From Aphelocoma coerulescens (taxonomy: Eukaryota > Chordata > Aves > Passeriformes > Corvidae), in assembly GCF_041296385.1 (NCBI RefSeq), contig NC_091016.1, positions 12,372,497 through 12,436,496 of the forward strand: 64,000 nt of DNA, in the 5' to 3' direction. The notes beneath the pieces are model-generated. The model saw nothing but the letters and a program-made list of their open reading frames with translations. It was not told the origin of the DNA and did no database searches. The translations under genes were made by a program, and so were the position numbers. The stretch's first letter is position 1, and every line of letters begins with the position of its first letter. Of the stretch, positions 25,061-38,147 are shown piece by piece.

Positions 25061-26819
25061 GAACCAGTTGGGAAGCCCAGAATAGAAGTACTGATAAAGG
25101 CTCATGAAGGAATTTAACTACCCAGACATCTGTTGAGTAACAAATACAGCTGAACATGCATCATCGCAGAGGTTCCTAAATTATAGTGAAGACAACTTTA
25201 TGATCCAGAAAGTAGAGACTCCTGAGGAGAAGCCATCCTGGATCTACAGGAGTATATTAATGAAATTTGCAGATGAAACTTTGCAAGTGCATTAAAAATA
25301 CAGCAGCATTGTGGTTTAGGATTAACTTTAGCAGAGTATCATATGTGTTTAGAACAGATTGTTTTCCTCATCCATTTATTAATTTTTACTGTTTCATAAT
25401 TAAATGAAAGTTCAAGCCCACCTTCTCCTGTCTTTAAGGCTGTTTACATCATCCATGCATGCCAGATATTTGAGATCTACAGACTCTCAACTAATATACT
25501 TTGCAAACATCTCTCTTGGATAACAGACATCTTATGAGAGAGACCAAGAGAATTACAAAAACTGATAGATAATAGCACTATGCCACTTGCCTTCAAAAAG
25601 GCATATATGCAAGTGCATAACTTTGCAGAAAGTAATTAATTTGAAACAAATGTTAAAGAGGATGAGGAATCTTAAGAAGCAGAAATATTGAAAAGATAAT
25701 AATTAACAGCAAATAAAGCATGAGTTTTCAATAAGGCACAATACCGCGGAAGACCTATAAAATTTTGGAGTACAAACAAAGAAATATTGCATCACAGGGT
25801 AAAGTTCAAATAGGGCTCTTTTTATTTTCCTTTCTAATTTTAAAAAAATATAGAGATAAAATGGGCTAATACACTGAAATAAGCAGCAAAGAGGTTACAC
25901 TGATTATAATGATGAACTGACAGACTTCTGAATTTTTAAAATATCTTCTAGAAGTTTTGATTTATAATGCCACTTAATGGAATAAGAAAAGAAAACCAAA
26001 GAAAAAGCCCACAAAACTTGAGTTTTATCCTGAAACTAGGGAATCTGTGAAATCTTAGGGGAAAGAAAATCTCTTAAAATTTCTCACATAAATCAGCTAA
26101 TCTTTGCCATCCTCAAAGAAAAAGCAGCCCTGAATGAATCCTGCTTCATTCTTCAGATTCAATACAGGGATAATGTCAGGTTTGCTCTCTAATGATTCAT
26201 TTCCTTACATGTGGAGAATGTGTCTTTCAAAAATTTAGAGAGAAAAAAAACATTTTTTTTCTATCTTGCCAAGTTTTAATTTTATTCATCCATTTCTTCA
26301 TTACTTTTCTGTCCCAACATTTATTGTCTCAAACACTACTCAGCAAAACCTTTTTCTCATCTATCCAGGAAGGCAAAGTTTCAATTTACATTTGTAATAA
26401 CAAAGTATGATCATGTCAGCAGGATGGCAACCTTAGTAATCTTCCTGCTAAAAACCTGTTAATTAGCTTTTAGATAAAATGTCTGTGTTATAAATATTTC
26501 CAGAAAAGAGCAAAACTTTGCACTTGTCTACATTAATCCTGACATCTGCTATAGGTCACATAGAGAAAGAAATCTGCCTGAAAAGTTATTCCAATTCATA
26601 ATTGTATTAAAACTGTTATCAAATAATTCCACTCCACCCCATGAAGGGCTTTCTCAGCATCTAATGCTATTAACATCCATCATCTTGAGCCTTGGCTTGG
26701 CCAAAGATTTTAGACTCTCCAAAGCATCACCTAAAAGGTCGCTGAGGGTTCAGGGAATGTTCAACTCTTTGATGAGAAATAACCAAAAGCTCCTTTTTAT
26801 CTTAATATTCAACTTCAAT
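25061..26819. other. Unique AT-rich non-coding DNA
   Basis: Strongly AT-rich, without recognisable gene, RNA or transposon. Nothing further is supported. Confidence 0.6.
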
Positions 26820-26842
26820 ACACACACACACACACACACACA
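26820..26842 (+). repeat. (CA)n microsatellite
   Basis: About 11 uninterrupted CA units; a typical vertebrate dinucleotide repeat. Confidence 0.95.
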
Positions 26843-29800
26843 AGAATAAATATTCTCGGGAAGACTGATCTCAGTCCAGGCACAAGCAATAGTGAAAACT
26901 TTTGTCAAAGGTGTGATCTGGTGTGATCTATGAACTACCTTTGCAAGCAAGGAATTTGGAAGGCGATGAAAAAATGAATGAGAATCCCTCTGTGGTTATT
27001 ACTGCTGTCTGAATTCCAGTTCGAATTGGACTCAGACAAAGAAGATAGAAGACAAGCATGCTATCAACAGGATAGCAGCAGTGATACACAAATCACCACT
27101 AATGATCTCTGTTTATGTGTCCAGGGAGTGCTTCTAAAGAAAGCCCACAAACACTCGCCTGAAGGCTCTGCTTGCTTCGGGCTGGATGGATTTTCTTGCT
27201 GTTCTTGCTCAAAGTTAATTTCTAATCTACAAAACCATTCCTCTATTAAGACACACAAAAAAAAACCCCCTAAAGGTAAAAAAAATGATGGCAGAATCTC
27301 TATCAACCTGAAGCTTCAATTTTTGTTTGCTGCACCTGAACTGACATACACAGTCACTGATCTGAGTCTCTTCAAGGTTTCAGCACCACAGTAGAAGTGA
27401 AGAACAGTAAGAGAATTTACTCATGGATCCCAGTGTCAATGAGGGAAGGTAGAAAAGGATATGAACTGTCCCTGAGCAAGGTTATTAGCTTGAAAAGTAC
27501 TTAGCTGAAACTCTTTCCTGGTGGATTGACTCATGCCCTCCACTTCAGCAAAGCCAGATTACAGTGATTTGCCAATGATTTTGTGGCTGCAAAATGCAGG
27601 AAGGTATTTTAATTGCATTTTCCCTGTGATCAGTTCTGTTTCCATATTCTGTGGTTGAAAACTTACTGGAATGTTTTAAATAGAACAAAGACCTGGTCAG
27701 CTATTCTGCACCATTGCCCTTCCCCTTTTTCACTCAAACTGGTCCAGGTTGTTTGGATGGAAATGCTACTTTAATCTGAAAGGCTTTTCACCTAGAAAGT
27801 GACTACAGATGAGCAGTGCCGACAGGAACTCTACATAATCACTGGCTGGGTTTTCTCACTAGATGTACATTTTCCAAAGGAAGTATACTGAAATATTTGT
27901 TTCAAGTTTTGAAATGGAGTGGTGTGAACTCACTCAGTGCCATCAATATGCTGATTTACCCCAGCTGCAGTTCTTGAGCTGCACAAAAAAACCCCAACCT
28001 TTAATATTATATGTGAATCAGCTGTTTAGTAATCAGTAGGATCCAGATTCTGGTGGTTTTACTCCCACAAAAGGCAGGAAAAAGGTTTTTGTCATATTTT
28101 TCCTAGTAATCAGCTTTGAAAGCTTACCAGTGGATGAAATTCCAACACAGGCTTATTTGCATTAATACAGAGAGGGTTAGACCAGTTGCTCTCTTCTTGC
28201 TCTTCACTCGTATATATTCTCCTTGATTAATAAAAGTATCTATAATTTGCCGCATTCACCTTAATGGCCCATCCAGTGGAGGTGCAGAAATGGTGATCCT
28301 CAGGTCCAGAAAAGCCTCAGAAATACATGCCCTCTTCATTCATTTCCTGAATTGCCTGGTACAGCAGCTTACCTACTTCTGTCAATTAAGACCAGCACTT
28401 CTGTTACTTCTGCCTGAGGTCGACACCACTCCAGCAAAGTCACAAAATATCAAACAGCATTTCCCATGAAATGTTTGTGTGTAAGCAGGATCTGGATTTA
28501 TGCAGAGGATGAGGAGCGGGGGTGGAAGCATGGGTTGATTACATCCCTTGGTTAGATTGGATCTAGTTCCTATCTTGAGCTAATCCACCCCAGACTCCTG
28601 GCGGTAAGATCCAAAGCGAGCATAAAGCAGATAACAGGAGAAGGCAGTGGGGGCTGGTCAGGGGTGTTTGTAAATAAATCTGGAACCTGGGATCTGCAGC
28701 CTGCTTGGTTATGGTTTTGTGAAAACAGAATTACAGCATAAAATGAAAGCAGGCTGTGCAATGAAAACAAGAGGAATGCCATCACCCAGGTTGGCTTGTA
28801 CTGCAAACCACGCTGGTCAGTCATCTGAGATGAATGGATGTATCCGCTGAATAACCTCACTTTGCAACTTTTATGTGAAGGTTTGATAAATGAAGTCAGG
28901 GAGAGGTACAAGAAAGTGATTAAAACCAGCCTGTGCAAAAGGCAATGATAACCTCTCTGGGCTTTAAACTTTTTTCTCCTTCTGCCTGAGTTTGTTGGAT
29001 AATTAACCCTTTCATCCTTCAGTCTCTGTACACAAACAATTGTATATTCCTAAGAAGCAGCTGCGTTTTGACAGGCAATTTGTCACTGGTAATAAATTGA
29101 ACACAGCATCAAGGCAGACCACTTCCAACAGGAATGTGTACAGCCAGGTACCATGATCTGGAATTTCCTACTGGCCTCACTGTAGCAGAAAACCTTTTCC
29201 AAAGTTTAGTGCCCTCATTTCTTGTCTCTGGTTTCACTGAGATGCCCAGCAGCTTGCTTAGGCAGCTCCTTTTAGGCACCTTCTTGAAACATGTCTCAGC
29301 CATGTTGGCCAAATAATTTTAGGGATCGTAGTCTGTTGTTGTAGAACTTGAATGGGATATTATTGTCACCAAAACAAAAAGGAATTCTGGCATTTTTGAT
29401 AAGCGTGGGTCAGAGTTTTTCTTTGTGGACCTGGAACCATCATCACAAACCACCATGGTTTGTGGTAAAATTCGTTACTGGCTTGGAGGACGGCTTGAGC
29501 ATGCAGAAAAGCATTTTGCCCACACATGGCATAGTTGGAGTTTAACAGAGTTCCCATGCCTAGGTATAGCCCATTGTGCTCCTAGGTGCCTGCTGGGGTT
29601 AAAAAGAAAGGGTCTGGGAAAAGGGTCATACAAGCACACCCTTGCCCAAATACTGTTGGAGGCTTCCAGTTTGTTTGCTTCATTTTTGCTCTCCCCAACT
29701 GCATCAGGATACTGAATCAGGTGCTTATGGAAAAGCAGCTGTCAAGAGATGGGCTCTCAGGTGAAGATTTAGAAGTCAGCCTTGACAAAATGCACAGAAG

Positions 29801-31313
29801 CTTACTTGCATGTCAGAGAAATGAGCTTTTCTAGGGGGAAACCCCTTAGACCTAGCCTAAAGAAAGGCAGCAGCACCACAGCCTCTATTGAATAAAGCTC
29901 TTTAAACCCTTACTGAGAAGCAAAATATCTGCTGAGAAATGTCAACAGAGCTTTTACAACAGCCTGAAAATTAATTGTCCTCTGAAATGGCAGTCCTCAA
30001 TTTAGGCTTAATCTCTCTTGCATTACTCAGGTAGCTATTGTGAAGTATCACCCCGCTTGCTGCTCTTGCTGACAGTTTCTATATCCCTTCACCACACCCA
30101 CTGGAAGGAAAACAATCACATAAATCCCTCTTGCAGGGCATGCTCCAGCTTGTTTCTTATTGTGGGGCAAATTTATGGTCACATTTACTATGTAATCTTT
30201 AAAGGGGACTGGCTGGTGGTTGAAGGTCTAAAATTACAGATGACCTGTGTGTAAGCAAAAGTGGATTTGTTAAAAAGTCTGTATTTAAGGGAGAGGAGAA
30301 GGGGGTGAGAGAGGAGAGCTAGATGTTCTCTGTGCAGTTTATGACCTTCCCTAAAAAAAACCCCAAACCTTCAAGAAAGGTAGAAAAGCAATTTTCATTC
30401 TGTGGCTCTAAATATGTGTTTATCCCAGTGCCATGATGTGAGCATGCCCAGTTGGGATGATTTAGCACTCTGCTGATGACTACCAACGGAAGGACTTCAT
30501 GTGAAAAGGTAGTCTGCCACGGCTAATGGGCTCTTGTTTCAAAGGGATGCTGTGTGTACATTACTAGTGTATGGAGAAGGTGCAGAAAGGCCTCAGCAGA
30601 CATTAGGAATGGAGTGTTGTTGATGATGAAAAGGCACTTTGCTGTTGAGGGAATGGTGGGAGAGAAAAGGCGTATCTGTCTTTTTGATTAGAAATGCATG
30701 CTTCCTTTCATCATCTGAGCTGAAAAATTGGCTTCTGCTCTTGGTTTATGAAACCATTTTTCTTTCCCTTCCTTCCCAGGTTTGCAAACTCTTTAATAAA
30801 TTAGTTACTGTGAGGTACATGGGTGCAACAATCACCTTAGAGGCTTTTCCCAAATGCATCTTTAATATTTTATAAGTATTTAAATAGATTTATTCAATGT
30901 GAACAGCCTGATTTATTAACACTGGCACTCTGGCATGGAAAGGGGGTTCAATACAAATTATGTTGTGTCAGAAATTTTTAGCAGCTAGATCTCAATTTAC
31001 CAATGGATTCTTGGAAGTCAGGAAATAATAGGACCCACCCCATGTTAATATTTAATCAGGCTTTGGTGCCAGATAGGAGAAGCTGTCGAATGAAGGAGAT
31101 GCAATGAGGGGAGCCCTGTATTACATTAAAACATACATTATGTGTTCACTTCTTAGATGGGGAGGGGAGAAGCGGGTCACTTATTATGGTGAGAGGTTCA
31201 GACCTGCCACAGAATAAAGATGCTTTGTCAGGCTCTCAGAGCTCAGCACATGAAGTTAAAGTCTCACCGCAGACATGTGAGGGAAGCCTGAGTGACCTTT
31301 TGGCGTCCCAGGG
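26843..31313. other. Unique non-coding DNA
   Basis: No gene is recognised. A 138-codon plus-strand frame (26978-27394) overlaps an 80-codon minus-strand frame; neither has a domain I recognise. A 122-codon minus-strand frame lies at 28570-28938. A very good splice-acceptor-like tract precedes 30780 and a donor-like GAG|GTACAT follows at 30815, which would enclose a 35-nt micro-exon, but nothing shows that it is used. Confidence 0.5.
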
Positions 31314-31343
31314 TGCACAAGGATGCACGCCTCTCCTTGTGCA
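31314..31343. repeat. Inverted repeat, 10-bp arms, 10-nt loop
   Basis: TGCACAAGGA and TCCTTGTGCA are exact reverse complements separated by TGCACGCCTC, which itself repeats TGCAC. Confidence 0.85.
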
Positions 31344-33380
31344 TATTCAGCAAGGAATGTATGACAACAGAAATGCTGAACCTGGCACGATAGCAGAGGT
31401 GACTTGTAAAGCACTTTGTAATGATGCAATGAGATGGGTGCTACCAAACCCACTACTGTCCTGCTTGATTTGTGTACCAAGGTGCAGGAGAGGGGTGGGT
31501 CCTCTGTAGGTCAGCACTCTGTAGGTAACTGTTTTGAATTACACCAAGTTCACTTTCACTCTGAAGTGCCACATAATATTATTTTTATTTAGCCTGGTAC
31601 ATCACCCTTGTAGAAATGAATGGGTTTTATTTCTGTATGGAAACACCCAACTGCTTTCTCAACGAAGATTTTGGGCGTTAATTTAAAAAGCAAGGAAGCT
31701 CAGAAGCAAAACAGTGGTGTTCACTCACTTGAACACAGGAGATGAGCATAAGGGTGCAATTGTAAAATAACTGCATAACAGCAAGTCTTTCCTAAATCAC
31801 TGCATCCAGTGTGGAGCGATTCAAAAGCTGGCAATATCTCTTTTCTGCTGAGTACCAGTGACACAGCCTCCCCCGTTAATCTCCTAAGGCAGGGGCTCAA
31901 CAGGTGAATTAAGAGGAAACAAAGTTTCAGCCAGCCACAGTGGGATCAACACTAGAAAAGGAGGAGAAAAGAGGGGATCTCAGATGCCAGAAATACTTTC
32001 CTGGAATATTTCAGGATGACCCAGTGGTCATCCTGATGAGTAAGAAACCCTCCAGTCATCAAGACTTTCTACCCATAATTGCAGGGTCCTGTGCAACAGT
32101 TGAGTTCCTAGGAGGGTGTGAACTAGAGCAGTGTGGTAGAAATGCCTGGAGTAACACTGGTGGATGCTAGCTGAAATATTGGCCTGCAGCTGAAGTCCTG
32201 TGGACAGTGAACTGGTCTTCTGGTAGGAATTTTATTCATTTCCTCTTCTCACTTAATTATGTATATTTCTATCCCTTTGAGCATGTAGTGTGTTTAGTTT
32301 CCTTATGTGTGTTCTTTATTTAAAGAGAGAAAGAAGAGTTCAACTGCTAGTCCTTTGTAATGTTAATATTACGAAAATTGGGAATTTGACTGAGTCAAGA
32401 CAAGAGTCTACTCCATACATCTCATTCTGCCAAAGTTTGGTTGGAATGGTTTATTGTAAGGTTGTATTACCAGGGAAAATACCTTCATTTGTGCTGTGGT
32501 AGTTGCCTGTTCCTGTTGGTATCTTTAAGATGAATATTTGGAGGGGGGAGGTAAATGGAGGACTGGATCAGAATACTATGTTAGATTTCTTTATGCAGTT
32601 TATGGTTAACTTGAATTTATTATTGTGGGGTATATATCTGAGAATATTTGGTTGACATGGTGATAGATCCAGAGCAAGGTCACTTCTATGTCACTGCTTA
32701 CAGATCTCCACCTAATCTGCCACAAGTCAGCCTGGCTGCATAGAGTGGGATTATTAGTCTCTTCCACATGGTAAATTTTTAGCTATTTTTAACACATGCA
32801 GCTCCTTAAGAGTAAGGAGAGATGTTGTGATGTACTTTACCTAAAAGAGTAACATGTGGAGTTGCACCTGTATCAGCTGTGAGAATGATCATAGATTAAA
32901 CCTCATTCCATTCCAGGGAAGGAGTGTGTCCTGTGGCTTGCAGGATTACGGTTCCAGGTTTTGGTAACAAGAGGTCCAGGTTTCTGATGAAGGATCTAGG
33001 CACAGCTATTTAGGACCTGCTTTGCTCTGATGGGTAAAAAGGCGTGTCTTTCTGCATTATCTTATGAGTCTGCAGCTGATCTACAGTTTAAGTTATCATT
33101 TGCTCCTTATGTGATGCAAGAAATGAAACGCATGCCATAAATTAACTTCTAAATTCACTGTTTTGTTTTTTTAAACCACTGGATTTTTAACATCTAATCT
33201 CAATGTTCTTGGTAATGACTTATTAAGTCTTCACTGTGCCACATTATGCCCAAGCAAGGTGATCTCTTTGGTCAGCAATCTGATAAAGTCACAAGAAAAG
33301 AAGATTTTATCACTTTTATCTGAATCCCATCATCTGCTCCAAACTCAAATATGTATGAATAGATTTTACCAAAAGTAAAA
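31344..33380. other. Unique non-coding DNA with one perfect hairpin
   Basis: No gene is recognised. A perfect hairpin lies at 32011-32036, given separately. The 32.2-33.4 kb part is AT-rich and featureless. Confidence 0.55.
32011..32036. repeat. Perfect hairpin, 11-bp arms, 4-nt loop
   Basis: TCAGGATGACC (32011-32021) and GGTCATCCTGA (32026-32036) are exact reverse complements around CAGT. The flanks do not extend the pairing. Confidence 0.9.
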
Positions 33381-33420
33381 TAGATAGATGAGAGATGATA
33401 GATGGGATAGATGGGAGAAA
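33381..33420 (+). repeat. Degraded (GATA)n-like microsatellite
   Basis: TAGATAGATGAGAGATGATAGATGGGATAGATGGG is an interrupted tetranucleotide repeat of GATA/GATG units, probably old. Confidence 0.7.
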
Positions 33421-33480
33421 AAATAAAAAGAACATCAGAAGGAATAGAGCAAGTCTCACAATTCATACAATCATTGGGGC

Positions 33481-33556
33481 TTATTAATAATAAAATATTG
33501 TTATATAATTTAAGTATTATTATATTATAATAATTACTATATAATAATAAAATATT
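33481..33556. repeat. AT-only block with 14-bp direct repeat
   Basis: Almost pure A/T. AATAATAAAATATT occurs at 33486-33499 and again at 33543-33556, and the second copy directly abuts the CR1 fragment. Internal TTATTATATTATAATAA-type near-palindromes suggest local expansion by slippage. Confidence 0.8.
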
Positions 33557-33558
33557 AA

Positions 33559-33708
33559 GGGGTTGGAATGGACCTTAAAGATCATCCAGTCCCAACTCCC
33601 CTGACATGTGCAGAGACACCTCCCACTGGAGAAGATTGCTCAAGGCTTATCTAACCTGGCTTTGAACACTGCCAGGGTTGGGACACTCACAACCTCCCTA
33701 GGCTACCT
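33559..33708 (-). mobile_element. Avian CR1 LINE fragment (3' UTR region)
   Basis: On the plus strand the block reads GGTTGGAATGGACCTTAAAG, then ATCATCCAGTCCCAACTCCC, GACACCTCCCACTGGAGAAG, TTGCTCAAGGC, AACCTGGCTTTGAACACT, GCCAGGGTTGGGACACTCAC and AACCTCCCTAGGC. This is the well-known antisense of the CR1 3' region in birds, so the element lies on the minus strand. The usual terminal phrase (TCATAGAATCATAGAAT on this strand) is missing. An AT-rich block stands there instead, so this copy is cut at its 3' as well as its 5' side. It is the best pointer to an avian source. Confidence 0.93.
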
Positions 33709-36700
33709 ATATATATATGTTTTATCCTCTTCAATGTTTATTTCATAACTATTGATATTAGGAAAAATATTAGAAAAAATATTGTAATAAAACATTTCAG
33801 GAAGTTAAAAAAAAAAGTGGAATAGGTTTTTCAGTTAAGTGTCTCTATTAAGAAGCTCATCTGGATTTATGAAGAATTTGACCAACTAGAAATACGCCTG
33901 AAAGCACTGAAATTCCAGTCCTCTACTTCCCAAAGGAGACAGCAATTAAAACAGATGAACAGTTCTGCAGTCTTTTGATCAGAAATGGTCTTGCTCTGGT
34001 CCTTAGGACAGTTACAAAGTCCTACTTTCTCTGTGAGTGAGGCCAAAGTGGTTATCTTGGAAATCTGAATGTGATTTTAATTATAGCTTTTATTATTGGA
34101 GCAGCTGTAACCAAGATTTTAATGGTCAATTATATATGGAGCTTTATTGGCAAAGGGTGTTTAATATTAAACAATCATTGCTAACCATGAACATACCTGA
34201 TATAATAATGAACTTTATTTGAAAGATCAGCAAGAGATAAACGAGTTAAATTTAGCTGTACAGTCTGTAACAATAGCATGAGGGAATACCATGAATTCAT
34301 TTTATTTGGAAACAGAAAACTCTGGATGTTGTTAGATTATCTTTTTGAGAGCATAAAGTAAATGTTTGGTAACCAGAGATTTGTATTGCTAGAGCGAATC
34401 ACTTTCACTAAAGCTACAGTAACCGAATGTTTAAATGTGCAGGGCTGAACTGTCAAAGCACGTAACAACATCTTTAAATAAAATGGAAGTGGCTAGAGCT
34501 GCCTTTATCTGTGTCCTCCTCTGACAACTGCTTAAGGTTCAATTCTGTTCTGATTGAAGTCAGGGAAGGAACTGCTGGTAACCTGAAATGATTCATGGCA
34601 CGGACCATACCAGGGAAAAAAGGGGAAGTCTCGAAGCACCAAGAAAGGTGTGCTGCTGTCCCCCAGCACGTGAGTTATTTCTACTTGTGCTGAGCAACAT
34701 TGCCAGCCCATAGCATTCGTAATTGTGCCTTGAGCCCCTTGCAAAGGCCATGTCAAAGACAAAAGCCTTAATCTCTCCTCAGGAGATTTTTGTTTTCAAT
34801 CTTCATGTTCTTAGTCACTGGACATCTTCGGCAGCTATAATACTTAGGTTTTCAGCTTAATTAAAGGCTCAGAAAACCTCTTACACTATTTTTAGTTTAT
34901 TTTAATTAAAGCCGACAATCTCTGATAACCAGTGTTAGGCTTACAAAGCAAAAGGGCTTGTGTGGCAAAATCTGCCCCAACCCCACAGCTATGAAGCACT
35001 GAGAAAATAAGTGCTGGCTGGGCCATATGCCTGGTTATAGCAGGGTTTGTTTGCTGGTTGGGATTTTTTAATTTAAAATTTATATTTGTGGCAAGGGCCT
35101 GTTTGGCCTAAAGCAGGAGTCCTGCTGCAAGCAAGGAGGCAGGATGTAAAGTGGCTGTGAAATGCAGGGACAAGGCAGGCTGAACCATCCTGCAGACCAC
35201 ACTTCCACACCGGCAGGAGGACAAGCTATGTCTCCTCTTTTCAGTCCCAGTTTTTTTGATTCTCAGAGGCTAAACTAGGAGCCAGCATTTTTATTTATAT
35301 TTGGGCTAGAGTCTTTCTCCTCAGTCCCACTCTCCTTCTGATTGCCTCTGTTTGGGCCTGATGGACCAATATTCTGCAAACAGACAGTGTTTTTGTCAGT
35401 GTGTAGACTGAAGTACTCCAACCAGAGCTCCCTCCCTCTTCTCCGTTTCCAAAATGCAGCTCAAATTCTTAATTGGGTAACCTGAACTTCTCTCTAATCT
35501 GCGTGTCAGCGTGTATGGATGTAATGGACATGTCAGTGCTGTGTACACTAACACTTTTAAATCATATAATGAGCCTGTTCCCTAGAAGAATAAACACAGT
35601 GCAATTTAACTGCAAACTGGGGGGATACCAAGAGGAATGTTGGCTGAAAGGTTATCTACAATGTAAAAGCTGTTCTTTCCTTTTGCAGATTTTGGGGGTG
35701 ATCTGAAGCACTAGTATTCTACTTAATTTTGAGAATGGTTTGTCTAACCATTTGAGTGGTAGGGAGAGAGGAAAAGAAATTGAGAGAATTTCTTCTTGAA
35801 AGCACTTTTCAGTTCTTAAGAGGCTTTTGTGCTGCCTGTGCAAGCCTACAATTGGATATTGCAGAATACAGTGCTTTTATGCAGAGAAAAGTATTATGAA
35901 AAAACCCGAAAGGTGTGAAATATAACAAAAGGCAATGTTTGGAATTGCACTGTTAGGAGAGACAGCTGAAGTCAATGGGAGCTTGATCCATGAAAGCACA
36001 GCGGGACCATACCATATATAGGAAAGCACAATCTGTCAAAATTAAGTATGTAGTTTATGGTATGCTTTTTGTTTGAAATAACATATTACCTCCTATTTAT
36101 AGTAAAGCAGACTAAACAGTTCTATATGTCTGCATTTAAGATTTTCAGACAGAGAGTAAGGATACCTTTTACCTGGAAATTGTAGAGTCAGGGCTCAAAA
36201 TTGTTAGCAGTGATAAATGAATACCTGTGATTTTACAGGCATATAAATCTCAAGCTTCTGCTTACATAGCCCTGCTCTGTCTGCAGTATTGGCTGCAGTT
36301 GAATCTCACTGCTGGAGGACTACTAGGAAACAAATGAACTTGCAATGCATAGTATCTTAAAGGAAACTATAAATGGGATAGGTCAAGGACTAGGCATGTA
36401 AGCGACAGGAAAAAAATCTTCCTTTTAGTTTATACAACTCCTGCTTCCATGTCTGTGCAGATTCCTAATAAGGAATAGTAACTTTTTGAGGCACTAGGCC
36501 TGTACATATTTCCTGACCTTATAATTCTCACAGTTCTAGACATTCCAAGGTAGGGGGTCATTCAGACAGAGTTGTAATTTCTTGTGCATATTTATTTCCA
36601 AAGTATCTTTTGCATAGTTTCCCAGTGAATTCATGTACTAGGGCTGGGGAATGCTAAATAGGTTATTTTTCAAGCTTGCATATAAAGGGCCTGTCAAAGT

Positions 36701-37950
36701 GCACTGTTTTGGACTTATCAAGTAAAAGTGACAGAGCCAAAGCATGATGTTTGTAGCTTGTCCTTCCTAACCCCACTGTGAGTTGGGCTCCCAACCTTCC
36801 AACGGGAGATGATGTAAGAGGGTTAAGGAGCTCTGGTTTTGTTATCACTGAGGATTTTAATGATCCTAAAAGTCTTGAAAGTACATGTAGCTCAAGTGGA
36901 GTTTGATATCCCCAAAACCTGTTAACCCTCTGCTGCTAGGTTTGTGCTCCTTTCTCTTCTCATTGTGTAAATAAAAACACAACAAATTTTAGGGGGAAAA
37001 AGGTTGCAGAAGCTCAGCCTCTCTGTAAATAACCTTAACTGGTTGTGAAAGCACATTTTGAATTCATTTTCCCAATCCTTCAGGACACATACTTCTTTTT
37101 TGAAGTAATTATATTTATCTGATCAAAGAATTAGATACACCAGGGACCAGCCAAGACCTCATGAATTTTGAATATTCTTTTCTCATAATCTGTCAGCCAA
37201 GCAGCAACTAGAAGTTATCTACTGTCGGAAAGAGGTTTACACAAACTATTTGTCTGGCCATTTTCAAAAACAAGAGTCTCTGCTAAAAGTCTTGCAGATA
37301 ATGTATTTGTCAAGGAGAAGCTGAACTTGAGCCAGATGAGTTTGCCCTTAGTGCTGTGTATGCCCTGCTCAAAGCAGCTGTAAGGAAAGTTAGTCAGACC
37401 TCAGCTTTCATCTGGAGGTGTCTAGCTAATCTAAATTGAAATGTGGGTACTTTCCTTCTGGACTCAAAATGTGTGCAATACATTTGGGACTGAAGGTCTC
37501 AAACTTGTTGAAAAGAAAGTGTAGACTAGATGCTTACAAAAATTCCTGGAGAAAAAAAAAATAGAACCCTTTCCTAAGATTTTGAGAAGAATGAAAAGGG
37601 GAAGATCCTGTGGAAATTGGGATTGTTCTCAGAGATTGCTGGTGACAGTAAGTAACATTGTATAAAGCTCCAGTTAGGCTGCAAATGACATATGGAGACA
37701 ATTTCTGCCTCAGCTATATTTACCTTTCCCTTTGATCTAACGGGAACAGCACATGGATACTGAGACAGAGCTTGGTCTACAGTATCCTGTTTGGTTTTGT
37801 GTATGGGAAGAAGTTTGGAATAGCTAGGTTGACACGTGCTGTTGTAACTGAGAGGGTAAGATGGTGCAATGAGCCTGATTTAGTCACGTGGAGGGACAGT
37901 TACAAGGTGATATGAGTGAAATGCATTAAGTGCTGCCTTTTGCCTTTATC
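33709..37950. other. Unique non-coding DNA
   Basis: No gene is recognised. A short GCTGAAGTCAATGGGAGCTT phrase (near 35965-35985) recalls the ancient palindromic repeats. A good acceptor-like tract (TTCTTTCCTTTTGCAG) ends at 35688 but no credible coding exon follows. Confidence 0.55.
35955..36000. repeat. Stub of ancient palindromic repeat (candidate)
   Basis: The phrase CTGAAGTCAATGGGAGCTTG is the central motif of several old sauropsid palindromic elements. Only the centre is legible, so this is a weak call. Confidence 0.35.
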
Positions 37951-38062
37951 ATCAGAGAATCACTGAAATGTAAGACTGGAAGGAAACTCCATAGGCCATA
38001 TATTCTGTTCTCCTGCTCAAAGGCAAGATCAATTATACAGCCATCCCTGGCAGCCATTTAAG
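37951..38062 (-). mobile_element. Older CR1 LINE fragment, 3' end
   Basis: The plus strand reads ATCAGAGAATCACTGAAATG, TAAGACTGGAAGGAAACTCC, then CCTGCTCAAAGGCAAGATCA and CAGCCATCCCTGGCAG. This follows the antisense of the older amniote CR1 3' end ('AGAATCATAGAAATGTAGGACTGGAAGGAACCTC... GCAGGATTA... CCATCCCTGACAGG') in order. The degenerate TCATAGAATCATAGAA terminus is present, so the 3' end is at the left and the element is on the minus strand. It is strongly 5'-truncated. Confidence 0.8.
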
Positions 38063-38147
38063 TAAAATATTACTGGAATGAAGAGATATTCTTTATATTT
38101 AGAAGGGGTAATACTGCCAGCACAGTGAGTTTCTTACCTTCTGGGTT

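Noticed and set aside
26978..27394. 138-codon plus-strand frame with a hydrophobic start (MRIPLWLLLL)
   Set aside because: The hydrophobic stretch is short, the rest is low in recognisable features, and an antisense frame overlaps it. Not convincing as a secreted protein.
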